Shown: positions 28,444 through 36,809 of the stretch, piece by piece | Layout: the number at the start of each line of letters is the position of its first letter | Position numbering within the stretch: the first letter of the stretch is position 1 | NCBI RefSeq assembly: GCF_000244975.1 | Contig: NZ_CM001440.1 | Location: 372,001-436,000 of the forward strand | DNA: 64,000 nt | DNA from: Saccharomonospora cyanea NA-134 | GTDB taxonomy: Bacteria; Actinomycetota; Actinomycetes; Mycobacteriales; Pseudonocardiaceae | Direction: 5' to 3' | Translations under genes and position numbers: made by a program | Notes under the pieces: model-generated | Told to the model about the DNA's origin: nothing | The model's database searches: none | Seen by the model: only the letters and a program-made list of their open reading frames with translations

Positions 28444-28596
28444 GCGTGTCCGCAGGTTGTGAACGCGTGTCCGCAGCCTGTGGTCGGGTGTTCGCACCTC
28501 CCGTACGCGGGCTCCTGTACTCGGCACACACGTGTACGCCAGCTGTGGACACGCGTGCAGGAAGTGCGGACACGCGTGCAGGAGCTGCGGACACGA
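28444..28596. repeat. Symmetric array of 21-bp repeats between convergent genes
   Basis: Three head-to-tail units (28444-28464, 28465-28485, 28486-28506) share the core GTGTCCGCAG. Three units in the opposite orientation (28534-28554, 28555-28575, 28576-28596) share the complementary core TGCGGACACGC. Two shortened units meet at a central GTAC (28517-28520). The whole element is therefore one long imperfect inverted repeat with a 21-bp period. It starts 9 bases after the ddaH stop and ends 4 bases before the stop of the metal permease. It is not CRISPR: there are no unique spacers. Confidence 0.75.
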
Positions 28597-28599
28597 TGT

Positions 28600-29454
28600 T
28601 CAGGCTGCTCTGCGGCGGCGGGTGAGCCTGTTCGCGACCAGCGCCACGGCGAACAGCGCACCGGCGGCGAGACCGATGGTGCCCGCGACCGACGAGTCGA
28701 GCGCCAGCGCCGCGCGGTGACCCGCCAGCGAACTCACCCAGCCCGCGGCCACCGCGACGAGGAGCATGGGTCCGAGGCGTTGGGTCAGCAGCCGCGCGGT
28801 CGCGGCGGGCACGACGAAGAACGTGATCACCAGGATCGCGCCGACGCTGTCGAACGCGACGACGGCCGTACCGGCCACCACGACGAGCAGCATGCGACCG
28901 ACCAGCGCGCCCCGCATGCCGGAGAGCTCGGCGAAGTCGGGATCGAACGTCGCCGCCGACAGCGGCCGCCACAGCAGCGTCACGAACAGTACCGTGCACG
29001 CCGCCGCGATCCCGGTGACGAGCAGCGACGTCGGCACCAGCGTACCGAGGACGGAAACGGTGCGCAGCGGCGCGAACGTGATGTCGCCGTAGATGGCGGA
29101 GTCGAGGTCGATGTGCGCGCCCGAGGCGTAACCGCTGATGCCCAGCACCCCGAGCGAGAACAACGCCGGGAACGCCAGCGCGAGCGCCGCGTCGGATGCC
29201 ACGACCCCGGTGCGCCGCAACCATTCCGAGCCCGCCACGCAGGCCACGCCGAAGGCGGTGGCTCCGAGTACGGTGGCCGCCGAGGCGCGTTCGCCGGTGA
29301 GCAGGAACACGAGCACGATGCCCGGCAGCACGGCGTGGCTCACCGCGTCGGGCAGCAGTGCCTGGCGGCGTAGCAGCAGGAAGCTGCCCAGCAGCGCGCA
29401 CGACGTCGACAGCAGCCCGGCGATCACCACGATCAGCACGTCGTCAGGGGTCAT
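28600..29454 (-). CDS. Zinc/manganese ABC transporter permease (second)
   Basis: This 284-residue polytopic permease belongs to the ABC-3 family (ZnuB/TroC/MntB), with about eight or nine helices. LLRRQALLPDAVSHAVLPGIVL is the conserved coupling-helix region, and DSVGAILVITFFVVPAATARLLT is the C-terminal signature. It overlaps the preceding permease gene by 4 bases (ATGA) and is last in the operon ATPase-permease-permease read after the binding protein. Having two permease genes suggests a heterodimeric channel. The gene ends against the 21-bp repeat array. Confidence 0.85.
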   Translation of the reverse strand: MTPDDVLIVVIAGLLSTSCALLGSFLLLRRQALLPDAVSHAVLPGIVLVFLLTGERASAATVLGATAFGVACVAGSEWLRRTGVVASDAALALAFPALFSLGVLGISGYASGAHIDLDSAIYGDITFAPLRTVSVLGTLVPTSLLVTGIAAACTVLFVTLLWRPLSAATFDPDFAELSGMRGALVGRMLLVVVAGTAVVAFDSVGAILVITFFVVPAATARLLTQRLGPMLLVAVAAGWVSSLAGHRAALALDSSVAGTIGLAAGALFAVALVANRLTRRRRAA

Positions 29455-30341
29455 GCGGCACGCTCCGGGTGACGGGCCCTGCGGACGCGGGCGAGCACCC
29501 CGCGCCGGGGTGCGAAGACGACGGACAGCAGTGCGACGCCGGTGGCGAGCAGCACGATCACCGGGCCCGCAGGCAGCTCGGCGCGGCCGGACAGCACACC
29601 GCCGAGCACCCCGCACGCGGCCCCGACGGCGCCGGACAGCGGTACGAGCGCCGAGAGCCGCTTCGTCACCTGCCGTGCGGCCACGACGGGCGCCACCAGC
29701 AGCGCCACCATGAGGATCGCGCCGACCGTGCGGACGCCGAGGACCACGGCCAGTGCCAGCAACCCGGTGCTCGCCGCGTCCACCGCCCACGTCGGCACGC
29801 CCGCGACCGAGGTGAACCCAGGGTCGAACGCGGCGCTGCGCAGCAGCCGGAAGCCCGCGACGACCACGGCCAGCCCGACGGCACCCAGCACGAGCGCCAC
29901 GACGATGTCGCGTTCGGACATTCCCGCCGTCTGGCCCAGCAGGTAGTTCGTCAGCCCGGACTGGCTGCTGTCGCCGGACGCGGAGACGTGGGTGATGAGC
30001 ACGATGCCCAGCGAGAGCGACACCGACAGCACCACGCCGATGGCGGCGTCCGGCCTGAGTCTGCCCGCGCGTTCGAGAGCGATCATGGCGAACGCCGCCA
30101 GTGCCGCCGACACCGTGGCACCGAGCAGCAGCAGCTCCGGAACCTTCGCGCCGGTGGCGACGAACGCCACGGCGACGCCGGCGAGCGTGCCGTGACTCAT
30201 CGCGTCGCCGAACATGCTGCGCCGCCGCAGCACGGCGAACGGACCCAGTGCGCCCGCCACGAAACCCACGACGGCGGTGCCGACCACGACGACCGCGTCC
30301 GGGTACGGCAGCGGCAGCACCGACAGCAGTCCCTCGATCAT
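29451..30341 (-). CDS. Zinc/manganese ABC transporter permease (first)
   Basis: This 296-residue ABC-3 family permease has about eight or nine helices. LRRRSMFGDAMSHGTLAGVAVAF is the coupling-helix motif and VRTVGAILMVALLVAPVVAARQ the C-terminal signature. The ATG at 30341 sits in a 4-base overlap with the ATPase stop. It is clearly homologous to the next permease but not a recent duplicate, since identity is modest outside the motifs. Confidence 0.85.
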   Translation of the reverse strand: MIEGLLSVLPLPYPDAVVVVGTAVVGFVAGALGPFAVLRRRSMFGDAMSHGTLAGVAVAFVATGAKVPELLLLGATVSAALAAFAMIALERAGRLRPDAAIGVVLSVSLSLGIVLITHVSASGDSSQSGLTNYLLGQTAGMSERDIVVALVLGAVGLAVVVAGFRLLRSAAFDPGFTSVAGVPTWAVDAASTGLLALAVVLGVRTVGAILMVALLVAPVVAARQVTKRLSALVPLSGAVGAACGVLGGVLSGRAELPAGPVIVLLATGVALLSVVFAPRRGVLARVRRARHPERAA

Positions 30342-31108
30342 GAGTCGAGCACCAGGGGAGCCATGCCGTAGGCGCGTTCGAGGTGTTCGGCGGTGAGCAC
30401 GTCCGCCACCGCGCCGTCCGCCACCACACCGCCCGCCAGCAGCACCGCGTGGTCGAACCGGCGCAGCACCGTGCGCAGGTCGTGGTGCACGGCGATCACC
30501 GACACGCCCCGCCCGCACAGGCCGGTGAGCACGTCGAGCAACGCCGACTCGGTGCGGGCGTCCACGGCGGTGAACGGCTCGTCGAGGACCACCAGCTTCG
30601 CCTGCTGGGCGAGCGCACGTGCGAGGAACACCCGTTGGCGTTGCCCGCCGGAGAGCTCGTCGAGCGGGCGGTCGGCGAGGTCGACGACGCCCACCTGCTC
30701 CATCGCTTCGGCCACCAGCTCGTCGTCGGCGTGGGTGAGGCGTCGCCACCAGCCTCGGTGCGGGTAACGGCCCATCTCGACCACCTGCACGGCGGTGATG
30801 GGGAAGTCGCTCGCCACCGAGTCCTGCTGCGGCACGTACGCGACGTGGCGGCGCACCCGGGCCAGTGGCTGCCCCAGCAGCCGCACCCGGCCACGCACCG
30901 ACGGCACGAGCCCGAGCGCGGCCTTCACCAGCGTGGACTTCCCCGCGCCGTTGGGGCCCACGATCGCGCTCAACGTGCCGGGCGGGATGTCGACGCTCAC
31001 GTCGGTGAACACGGTGCGGCCCCCGTAGGCCGCCGTGACGCCCGCCATGCTCAGCGCAGGCGCGGTGCCGCGCCGGGCTCCGGTCGCGCGCCGGGATGTG
31101 GTGGTCAT
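30338..31108 (-). CDS. Zinc/manganese ABC transporter ATP-binding protein
   Basis: This 256-residue ATPase powers metal import through the two permeases. Walker A is GPNGAGKST, the Q-loop is YVPQQDSVASDFP, the signature LSGGQRQRVFLARAL, and Walker B VVLDEPFTAVD is followed by the switch histidine in VIAVHHDL. The usual ZnuC/MntB-type block MGRYPHRGWWRRL is present. It overlaps the binding-protein stop and the permease start by 4 bases each. Confidence 0.9.
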   Translation of the reverse strand: MTTTSRRATGARRGTAPALSMAGVTAAYGGRTVFTDVSVDIPPGTLSAIVGPNGAGKSTLVKAALGLVPSVRGRVRLLGQPLARVRRHVAYVPQQDSVASDFPITAVQVVEMGRYPHRGWWRRLTHADDELVAEAMEQVGVVDLADRPLDELSGGQRQRVFLARALAQQAKLVVLDEPFTAVDARTESALLDVLTGLCGRGVSVIAVHHDLRTVLRRFDHAVLLAGGVVADGAVADVLTAEHLERAYGMAPLVLDS

Positions 31109-32112
31109 CGCAGTCCCTCCGCTATGCGTTCGGCATTGGCGCGCACCATGCCGAGGTAGGTGCCTTCGGGCGTGCCGTCCTCGCCGGTGGAGTCGGAGTA
31201 CAGCGGAGCGCCGAGCCGAGCGTCGCCCCCTCGGTGCCGCACGGCGGCGAGCACGGCGTTCACCGTCTGTCCGGACACGCTGGTCTCCACGAAGACCGCT
31301 CCGACGTCACGGTCGGCGACAACGCCGGCCACCCGGCCGATGTCGGCGGTACTCGCCTCCTGCTGGGTCGAGACTCCCTGCACCGCCACCACGTCCAGGT
31401 CGAACGCCCTGCCGAAGTACCGGAAGGCGTCGTGCGAGGTGACGAGCACTCTCGACATCTCGGGAACGTCGCTCAGCATCGCCCGCACCTCCTCGTCCAG
31501 CGCGAGCACCTGCTCCCGGTAGGTCGCCGCCCGGCGGTGGTAGTCGGCGGCGTGCGCCGGGTCGAGTTCGGAGAGTTCCGCGGCGACGGCGTCCACCACG
31601 TACACCCACAGTCGTGGCTCGAACCACACGTGTGGGTCGTGCTCCTCCTCGGGTGCCGCGCCCGGCGGCGGTGACAGCAGCAGGTGCTCGGGCACGGCCT
31701 CGGCCGCGAACAGCACGGGTTTGGTCTCGGCCACCGCCTGAAGCGTCCGCATCAGCGATCCCTCCAGGTACAGGCCGACGGCGACGACGGCGTCGGCGCG
31801 GCGCATCTCGCGCAGGTCGCTCGCCTTCGCCTGGTACAGGTGCGGGTCGACGCCGGGGCCCATGAGCCGCACCGTCGTCACGTCCTCGCCGCCGATCCTG
31901 CGCACGGTGTCGTCCAGGAACGTCGTGGTGGTGACCACCCGCAGCGGTGTCCCCGCCGCCCTGCCTTCCGAGGCCGACGAGCCGGGCCCCAGGCTGTACC
32001 CCACGGCGAGCGACACGGTGAGCGTGGCGGCCACGACCACCGCCACCACCGTGCGTACGTCTCTGCGCCGGGCTCGCCGTCGCCGGGACGACAACGCCTC
32101 GTCGAGACCCAC
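31105..32112 (-). CDS. Zinc/manganese ABC transporter substrate-binding protein
   Basis: This 335-residue cluster A-I binding protein has an uncleaved-looking basic N-terminus and one helix (residues 20-40) without a clear lipobox. Metal ligands by position are His in GPGVDPHLY, His in HDPHVWFEP, His in VTSHDAFRYFG and an acidic residue in PLYSDSTGE. A histidine at the third site fits zinc/TroA-type proteins rather than PsaA-type manganese proteins, but specificity is uncertain. The short GEEEHD-like loop near residue 157 is typical of zinc binders. GTG start with GAGGTGG upstream. Confidence 0.82.
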   Translation of the reverse strand: MGLDEALSSRRRRARRRDVRTVVAVVVAATLTVSLAVGYSLGPGSSASEGRAAGTPLRVVTTTTFLDDTVRRIGGEDVTTVRLMGPGVDPHLYQAKASDLREMRRADAVVAVGLYLEGSLMRTLQAVAETKPVLFAAEAVPEHLLLSPPPGAAPEEEHDPHVWFEPRLWVYVVDAVAAELSELDPAHAADYHRRAATYREQVLALDEEVRAMLSDVPEMSRVLVTSHDAFRYFGRAFDLDVVAVQGVSTQQEASTADIGRVAGVVADRDVGAVFVETSVSGQTVNAVLAAVRHRGGDARLGAPLYSDSTGEDGTPEGTYLGMVRANAERIAEGLR

Positions 32113-32124
32113 GGACCACCTCTT

Positions 32125-32138
32125 TTCGGTACACCGAA
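32125..32138. promoter_or_regulatory. Metalloregulator-type palindrome upstream of the metal importer
   Basis: TTCGGT and ACCGAA form a perfect inverted repeat around AC, 13 bases upstream of the binding-protein start codon. A repressor bound here would block initiation. A DtxR/MntR-like or Zur-like factor is plausible from context; none is encoded in the window. Confidence 0.5.
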
Positions 32139-32348
32139 CTTCAGAATAAGGGATAGCGAACTACCTTGTCGTGGTGGTGAGGCCGTCGTCGTGGCACGGC
32201 TCCTCGACGGCGGACACCCCCGAGTAGCCGCTCACGACGGGAGTGATGCCGGGGACACCCGGAACACCACCCCGAGCGGAGTCGTTCGACACGTGGGGGG
32301 ACGGTTCGAAACCGTGTCTCACCGTGTCGCGAATGGGAGGCGGAGCAC

Positions 32349-33212
32349 GTGCACAGCCATCGCAACGGGCTGAAGACGGCGTTGCTGCTCGGCCTGCTCA
32401 GCGCCCTGATCATCGCGATCAGCGGGCTGTTCGGCAGGGGAGCACTCGTCATCGGCCTGCTCGTCGCGCTCGCCGTCAACGGCTACGCGTACTTCAACTC
32501 CGACAAGCTCGCCCTGCGCGCCATGCGAGCCAGGCCGGTGTCCGAAGCCGAGCAGCCCGCCATGTACCGCATCGTGCGGGAGCTGGCCACCTCGGCGCGC
32601 CAGCCCATGCCCCGGCTCTACGTGAGCCCCACCCAGGCGCCCAACGCGTTCGCCACCGGCCGCAACCCCCGCAACGCCGCCGTGTGCTGCACCACCGGCA
32701 TCCTGCGGTTGCTCGACGAACGCGAGCTGCGCGCCGTGCTCGGACACGAACTGTCCCACGTGTACAACCGCGACATCCTGATCTCCAGCGTCGCCGGAGC
32801 ACTCGCCAGCGTCGTGAGCTTCCTCGCCAACATGGCGATGTTCGCGGGCCTGTTCGGCGGCAACCGCGAGGGCGGAACCAACCCTCTCGCCACGTTGCTG
32901 CTCGTCTTCCTCGGGCCCATCGCGGCCGGCATCATCCGCATGAGCGTCAGTCGCTCGCGCGAGTACCAGGCCGACGCGTCCGGTGCCGGGCTCACCGGCG
33001 ATCCGCTGGCGCTGGCCTCGGCTCTGCGCAAACTGCAACAGGGGACGCGGGCCCTGCCGCTCGCACCCGAGCCCAGGGTCGTGTCGCAGTCGCACCTCAT
33101 GATCGCCAACCCGTTCCGTCCGGGAGAGCGGATGTCCCAACTCTTCTCCACCCACCCGCCCATCGAGGAGCGGGTGCGCAGGCTGGAGGAAATGGCGCGA
33201 CGGCCGTTCTGA
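32349..33212 (+). CDS. htpX: HtpX-family membrane zinc metalloprotease
   Basis: This 287-residue membrane protease is thought to take part in quality control of membrane proteins. Two N-terminal helices (10-30, 32-50) precede the catalytic HELSH near residue 138, with the third zinc ligand in [15 protein letters not shown]. Two more helices lie between 150 and 200. The C-terminal [18 protein letters not shown] is a family hallmark. The GTG start has GGGAGG 9 bases upstream. Position next to the polyprenyl synthase region matches mycobacterial order. Confidence 0.92.
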   Translation: MHSHRNGLKTALLLGLLSALIIAISGLFGRGALVIGLLVALAVNGYAYFNSDKLALRAMRARPVSEAEQPAMYRIVRELATSARQPMPRLYVSPTQAPNAFATGRNPRNAAVCCTTGILRLLDERELRAVLGHELSHVYNRDILISSVAGALASVVSFLANMAMFAGLFGGNREGGTNPLATLLLVFLGPIAAGIIRMSVSRSREYQADASGAGLTGDPLALASALRKLQQGTRALPLAPEPRVVSQSHLMIANPFRPGERMSQLFSTHPPIEERVRRLEEMARRPF

Positions 33213-33222
33213 GTCCGGCCGG

Positions 33223-34104
33223 TCAGGCCGTGGCGCCCGCGTCGCGGGCCACGTTCATCACGTACTCGCCGTAGCCGCTCTTCGCCAGCTTGCGGCCCAG
33301 CCGGTAGCACTCGTCGGGCGTGATGAACCCCATGCGCAGGGCCACCTCTTCGAGGCACGCGATCCGAACGCCCGTGCGGTGCTCCAGCACCTGCACGAAC
33401 TGGCCCGCTTCGAGCAGGGAGTCGTGCGTGCCCGTGTCGAGCCACGCGAAGCCCCGGCCCAGCGTGTGCATCCGCGCCCTGCCCTCACGAAGGTAGGCGA
33501 GGTTCACGTCGGTGATCTCCAGCTCCCCACGCGCCGACGGAGTGAGACCCTTCGCGATGTCCACCACCTGGTTGTCGTACAGGTAGAGGCCCGTGATCGC
33601 GAGGTTCGACCTCGGCTCGGCGGGCTTCTCCTCGATCGACAGCAGGTTGCCCTCGGCGTCGACCTCGCCGACGCCGTAGCGCTGCGGGTCCTTGACGGCG
33701 TAACCGAACAGGGCACACCCGTCGAGGTTCGCCGCCTCCTGGCGGAGCAGTCCGGAGAACCCCCGACCGTAGAAGATGTTGTCCCCGAGGATCAGCGCGA
33801 CGTGGTCGTCACCCACGAAGTCGGCGCCGATGACGAACGCCTCGGCGAGCCCGTTGGGGCTCGGCTGCTCCGCGTACCGCAGGTCGAGGCCCCACTGGCT
33901 GCCGTCACCGAGCAGTCGCTGGAAGTTGGGCAGGTCACTCGGGGTGCTGATCAGCAGGATCTCCCGGATACCCGCCAGCATCAGCACCGACAGCGGGTAG
34001 TAGATCATCGGCTTGTCGTAGACGGGCAGGAGCTGTTTGGAGGTCGCCTGGGTGATCGGGTGCAGCCGGGTGCCGCTGCCACCGGCCAGCACGATGCCCT
34101 TCAT
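33223..34104 (-). CDS. rmlA: Glucose-1-phosphate thymidylyltransferase
   Basis: This 293-residue nucleotidyltransferase makes dTDP-glucose, the first step to dTDP-rhamnose and other deoxysugars for the cell envelope or secondary metabolites. [17 protein letters not shown] is the nucleotide-binding loop, followed by [28 protein letters not shown] with the metal-binding aspartate, and VEEKP-like [12 protein letters not shown]. The ATG at 34104 has GGGGAGG upstream. No rmlB, C or D genes are adjacent, and it converges on htpX with a 10-base gap. Confidence 0.93.
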   Translation of the reverse strand: MKGIVLAGGSGTRLHPITQATSKQLLPVYDKPMIYYPLSVLMLAGIREILLISTPSDLPNFQRLLGDGSQWGLDLRYAEQPSPNGLAEAFVIGADFVGDDHVALILGDNIFYGRGFSGLLRQEAANLDGCALFGYAVKDPQRYGVGEVDAEGNLLSIEEKPAEPRSNLAITGLYLYDNQVVDIAKGLTPSARGELEITDVNLAYLREGRARMHTLGRGFAWLDTGTHDSLLEAGQFVQVLEHRTGVRIACLEEVALRMGFITPDECYRLGRKLAKSGYGEYVMNVARDAGATA

Positions 34105-34189
34105 GCGCCCTCCCCGTTTCTCGCCCATCGACGTGCCGGTGGGCAGCGTATCGCGGCCGCCTGAAGACCACGTGCGCCTTCGCCCGGAG

Positions 34190-35179
34190 TCACAGTTCGC
34201 CTGTGAGCACCGCCTCGCCGAGTGCGGTGAGCCGGTGGACCACCCGTTGACCTTCCCGGGAGGTGGAGACCAGCCCCGCGTTCCGGAGGATCCCCGTGTG
34301 CTCGCTCGCCGACGACGGTGAGAGCGCGAGCCTGCTCGCGAGCTCGCGTGTGCTCGACGGCGACACCAGCGCGGAGAGCACACGACTGCGGGTGCCGCCC
34401 AGCAACGCCGCCAACGTGTCGCGGCGGTCGGCCCGGGTGAGGAATTCGCTCGGATGTCTCACCGGGTAGACCACCACCGGTGGGAGTGTGGGGTCGGCCA
34501 GCACCACGGGGGTGCCCCAGCAGAAGAACGAGGGCACGAGCCGAAGCCCCCGGCCGTCGAGGTGGACGTCCAGGTCGCCGTACCGGGACGGGTAGTCGGC
34601 CCACAACACGGGTGGCTCCCAGCGCAGCACCGGCCGCAGGGAGGCGAGCGCTCCCTCCGCACCGCCGTCCGCGAACGCCCGCAGCCGTACCGCGACGTCC
34701 GCCGTGACGTGGTCGCTGACCATGGCCCAGCCCGGCCGCACCACAGTGTCGTGCACAGCCCGCAACGCGGCACCGACCTGCTCCAGGGTCGCGCGGTCGC
34801 CGTGTGCCAGGCGCCGCAGCCGCGAAGGCAGTGCCCGAGTCCGGGCCGCGTAGGCCAGCTCGGCGGACAGCTGGGCGCGGGGGGTGGCGGCGACGGCGGC
34901 GAGTCCCTCGTCCAGGCCCGCCTCCGCGGCGGCCGGGGTGAGGAAGTCCGGGAAGTACCCCTTGAGCGGCACGAGGTCGTTCAACAGAGCCACGGCTCCG
35001 TTCGCGCCCTGGCGCCTTAGCTGTTCGTGCGCCTTCCTGCGCCAAGTGGCGTGGGCGAGCGAGCCCAGATGGCTCGGGTGCAACTGCTGGAGACCGAGCA
35101 CGACCTCCCACAGCGGGTCCGGCTCCCTCGCGATGCGTACGCGCGCGATGTCACGGTCTGTGAAGTGAATCCGCAGCAT
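34190..35179 (-). CDS. ArsR-like winged-helix regulator with N-terminal DUF5937-type domain
   Basis: This 329-residue regulator has the layout of a family common in Streptomyces and relatives. Residues 1-240 are an effector-like domain starting [25 protein letters not shown]; residues 250-329 are a winged helix ([46 protein letters not shown]). There is no CxC metal motif, so it is not a classical arsenic sensor. The ligand is unknown. It is divergent from the PH-like repeat gene, about 150 bases away. Confidence 0.78.
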   Translation of the reverse strand: MLRIHFTDRDIARVRIAREPDPLWEVVLGLQQLHPSHLGSLAHATWRRKAHEQLRRQGANGAVALLNDLVPLKGYFPDFLTPAAAEAGLDEGLAAVAATPRAQLSAELAYAARTRALPSRLRRLAHGDRATLEQVGAALRAVHDTVVRPGWAMVSDHVTADVAVRLRAFADGGAEGALASLRPVLRWEPPVLWADYPSRYGDLDVHLDGRGLRLVPSFFCWGTPVVLADPTLPPVVVYPVRHPSEFLTRADRRDTLAALLGGTRSRVLSALVSPSSTRELASRLALSPSSASEHTGILRNAGLVSTSREGQRVVHRLTALGEAVLTGEL

Positions 35180-35328
35180 CCGGCCCCCAGCGTCTCGACG
35201 GAACGTTTCGGTCCACGACGAATGGTGTTTACGGCCTCCTGCGACCGTTTTTCACTCATACCGTGGACGAAGGCTTGTGGGACAGGGTTCCGGTGGGTCG
35301 AGCGACTCCACCTGACGGAGTGGGCCCG

Positions 35329-36693
35329 GTGACCGACGCGCTCATCGAGCGTGCCCGCTCCCACGGCCTTGGCGAACCACGGTGGTGGGTGACCTCCATC
35401 GGAGGGGGATTGTTCGCCAAGGCCAAGCGGGTGTTCGTCGCCTTCGACGGCGGTTTCGCGTACGCCAGGGGTGACACCGTCGAGGTGTTCGCCTGGCCGG
35501 ACATCGACGTGTTCAGGCTCGTGGAGGTCCCGGACAGCAAACAGGTCTACGGCTTCCGGGGTTGGACCGAGATCAGGGCGGGCGACCGCGAGATCGTGTT
35601 CAAACCGTCGGCCGCGGCACTGCCCGAGCTGACGGCGGAGCAGCTCACACCGCTGATGACCACCCTTCACGAGCAGTACACGGCATGGCTGGACGAGGTC
35701 GTGGACGAGGCGCTCGAGACCGAGGGGTGGTACTCGTTCGGTGATGCCCGCATCGACGCCGACGGCGTGCACTACCAGGGGACGACGTTGCCGTGGAAGC
35801 TGGTGGGCGCGGCCCGACTGGCCCTCGGGCACCTCCGGATTCACGACACCGGTGGGCGCAGCAAGCCTGCCCTGCACGTGTCGGCGTCGACGGTGCGCAG
35901 CGTGCACGTCCTCGCCGAGTACGTCACCGAGCTGGCCCGGAGATACCGCGACACCGGCGATGTGGGTCTCCCGTCCGGCGCTCCGGCAGCCGACGCCGTA
36001 CCGCCGAGTCACGTGATCCAGCAGGACCCGTCGTTCACCCGCCCCGAGGGAGTCGACGAGTTGCTGACCACGATCGAGGCCGCCGCCGCGAAACACGGAC
36101 TCACCCAGCCGTTGCGCTGGTGGATACCGCAACGCAGGGGCGTGCAGAAGATCGCGCCGCAGACGGGTCTCGTCCTCTACTCCGACGGCGTGGTGCTGGC
36201 CAGCTCTCGAAAGAAGGCCGAAGCCGTCGCGTGGCCGGACGTGCGGTGGGTCATGTGGAGCTACCGTCAACAGCGCTCGCACTGGCTCGTGACCTTCGAC
36301 TTCCGTGCGGGAAAGTGCTCCTTCACACTCGACAACAGGGGTACCGGTTTCCCACCGGTCGAGGACTTCCAGGCCGTCGGGTCGGCCATCGAGCACCAGT
36401 ACGCCGAGTACCTCCTCCGCCTCGACGAGCGAGCGCGAGCGGACGGAGGGACGTCGACGTTCGGCAAGTGGCAGCTCACCCCGCACGCGCTCGTGGCGAA
36501 GAAGAAGAGCGTGCCCTGGCCGGACGTCGAACGCGTCGAGTTCACCATGTTCGCCGTCAATGTCCACACGGTCCACACGCGCGGGAAGACTCTCAAGCCG
36601 TTCGTGGGCGACGTCGCGTCAGCACTCGCGCTCACCCGGGCACTGCGTGAGCGGGGTATCCCCGTCACCACCACCGACGTGCTGTTGCGGTGA
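35329..36693 (+). CDS. Protein with four PH-like repeats, function unknown
   Basis: This 454-residue protein has no signal peptide and no membrane helix. It repeats one pattern four times: a short hydrophobic strand pair, then a Trp-Pro or Pro-Trp element followed by a charged strand. The tryptophans fall at residues 56 (AWPDIDVF), 156 (LPWKLVGA), 302 (AWPDVRWV) and 397 (VPWPDVERV), about 100, 146 and 95 apart, as expected from a duplicated two-domain unit. The pattern resembles DUF6585-type PH-like proteins. I prefer GTG 35329, with ACGGAG 8 bases upstream, over GTG 35263, which has no ribosome binding site. Confidence 0.65.
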   Translation: MTDALIERARSHGLGEPRWWVTSIGGGLFAKAKRVFVAFDGGFAYARGDTVEVFAWPDIDVFRLVEVPDSKQVYGFRGWTEIRAGDREIVFKPSAAALPELTAEQLTPLMTTLHEQYTAWLDEVVDEALETEGWYSFGDARIDADGVHYQGTTLPWKLVGAARLALGHLRIHDTGGRSKPALHVSASTVRSVHVLAEYVTELARRYRDTGDVGLPSGAPAADAVPPSHVIQQDPSFTRPEGVDELLTTIEAAAAKHGLTQPLRWWIPQRRGVQKIAPQTGLVLYSDGVVLASSRKKAEAVAWPDVRWVMWSYRQQRSHWLVTFDFRAGKCSFTLDNRGTGFPPVEDFQAVGSAIEHQYAEYLLRLDERARADGGTSTFGKWQLTPHALVAKKKSVPWPDVERVEFTMFAVNVHTVHTRGKTLKPFVGDVASALALTRALRERGIPVTTTDVLLR

Positions 36694-36809
36694 TCTCCGC
36701 ACCCGCGTGCCGGGGCCCGGCCGAACCACGGCCGTCCAGCCCTACCGGTCGCTCGCCGGACCGAGACCCAGGTGGTTTCCCACCGACGGGCGGAGGGCAC
36801 GTTGCGGAG

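Noticed and set aside
28444-28596. CRISPR array
   Set aside because: Units are contiguous with no unique spacers, change orientation in the middle, and no cas genes are near.
27568-29373. A 601-codon plus-strand frame over ddaH and the metal permease
   Set aside because: It overlaps ddaH in another frame and is antisense to the permease. It also crosses the repeat array without any conserved block.
33223-34104. A sugar or natural-product biosynthetic cluster around rmlA and the SnoaL-like gene
   Set aside because: rmlA stands alone, the SnoaL-like gene is 5 kb away beside pseudogenes, and no synthase, glycosyltransferase or rmlBCD gene is present.
36690-36809. N-terminal extension of the persulfide dioxygenase from a GTG overlapping the previous stop
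   Set aside because: The 40 added residues are Pro/Arg-rich and unlike the family. The conserved domain begins just after ATG 36810. The overlap makes it possible but less likely.
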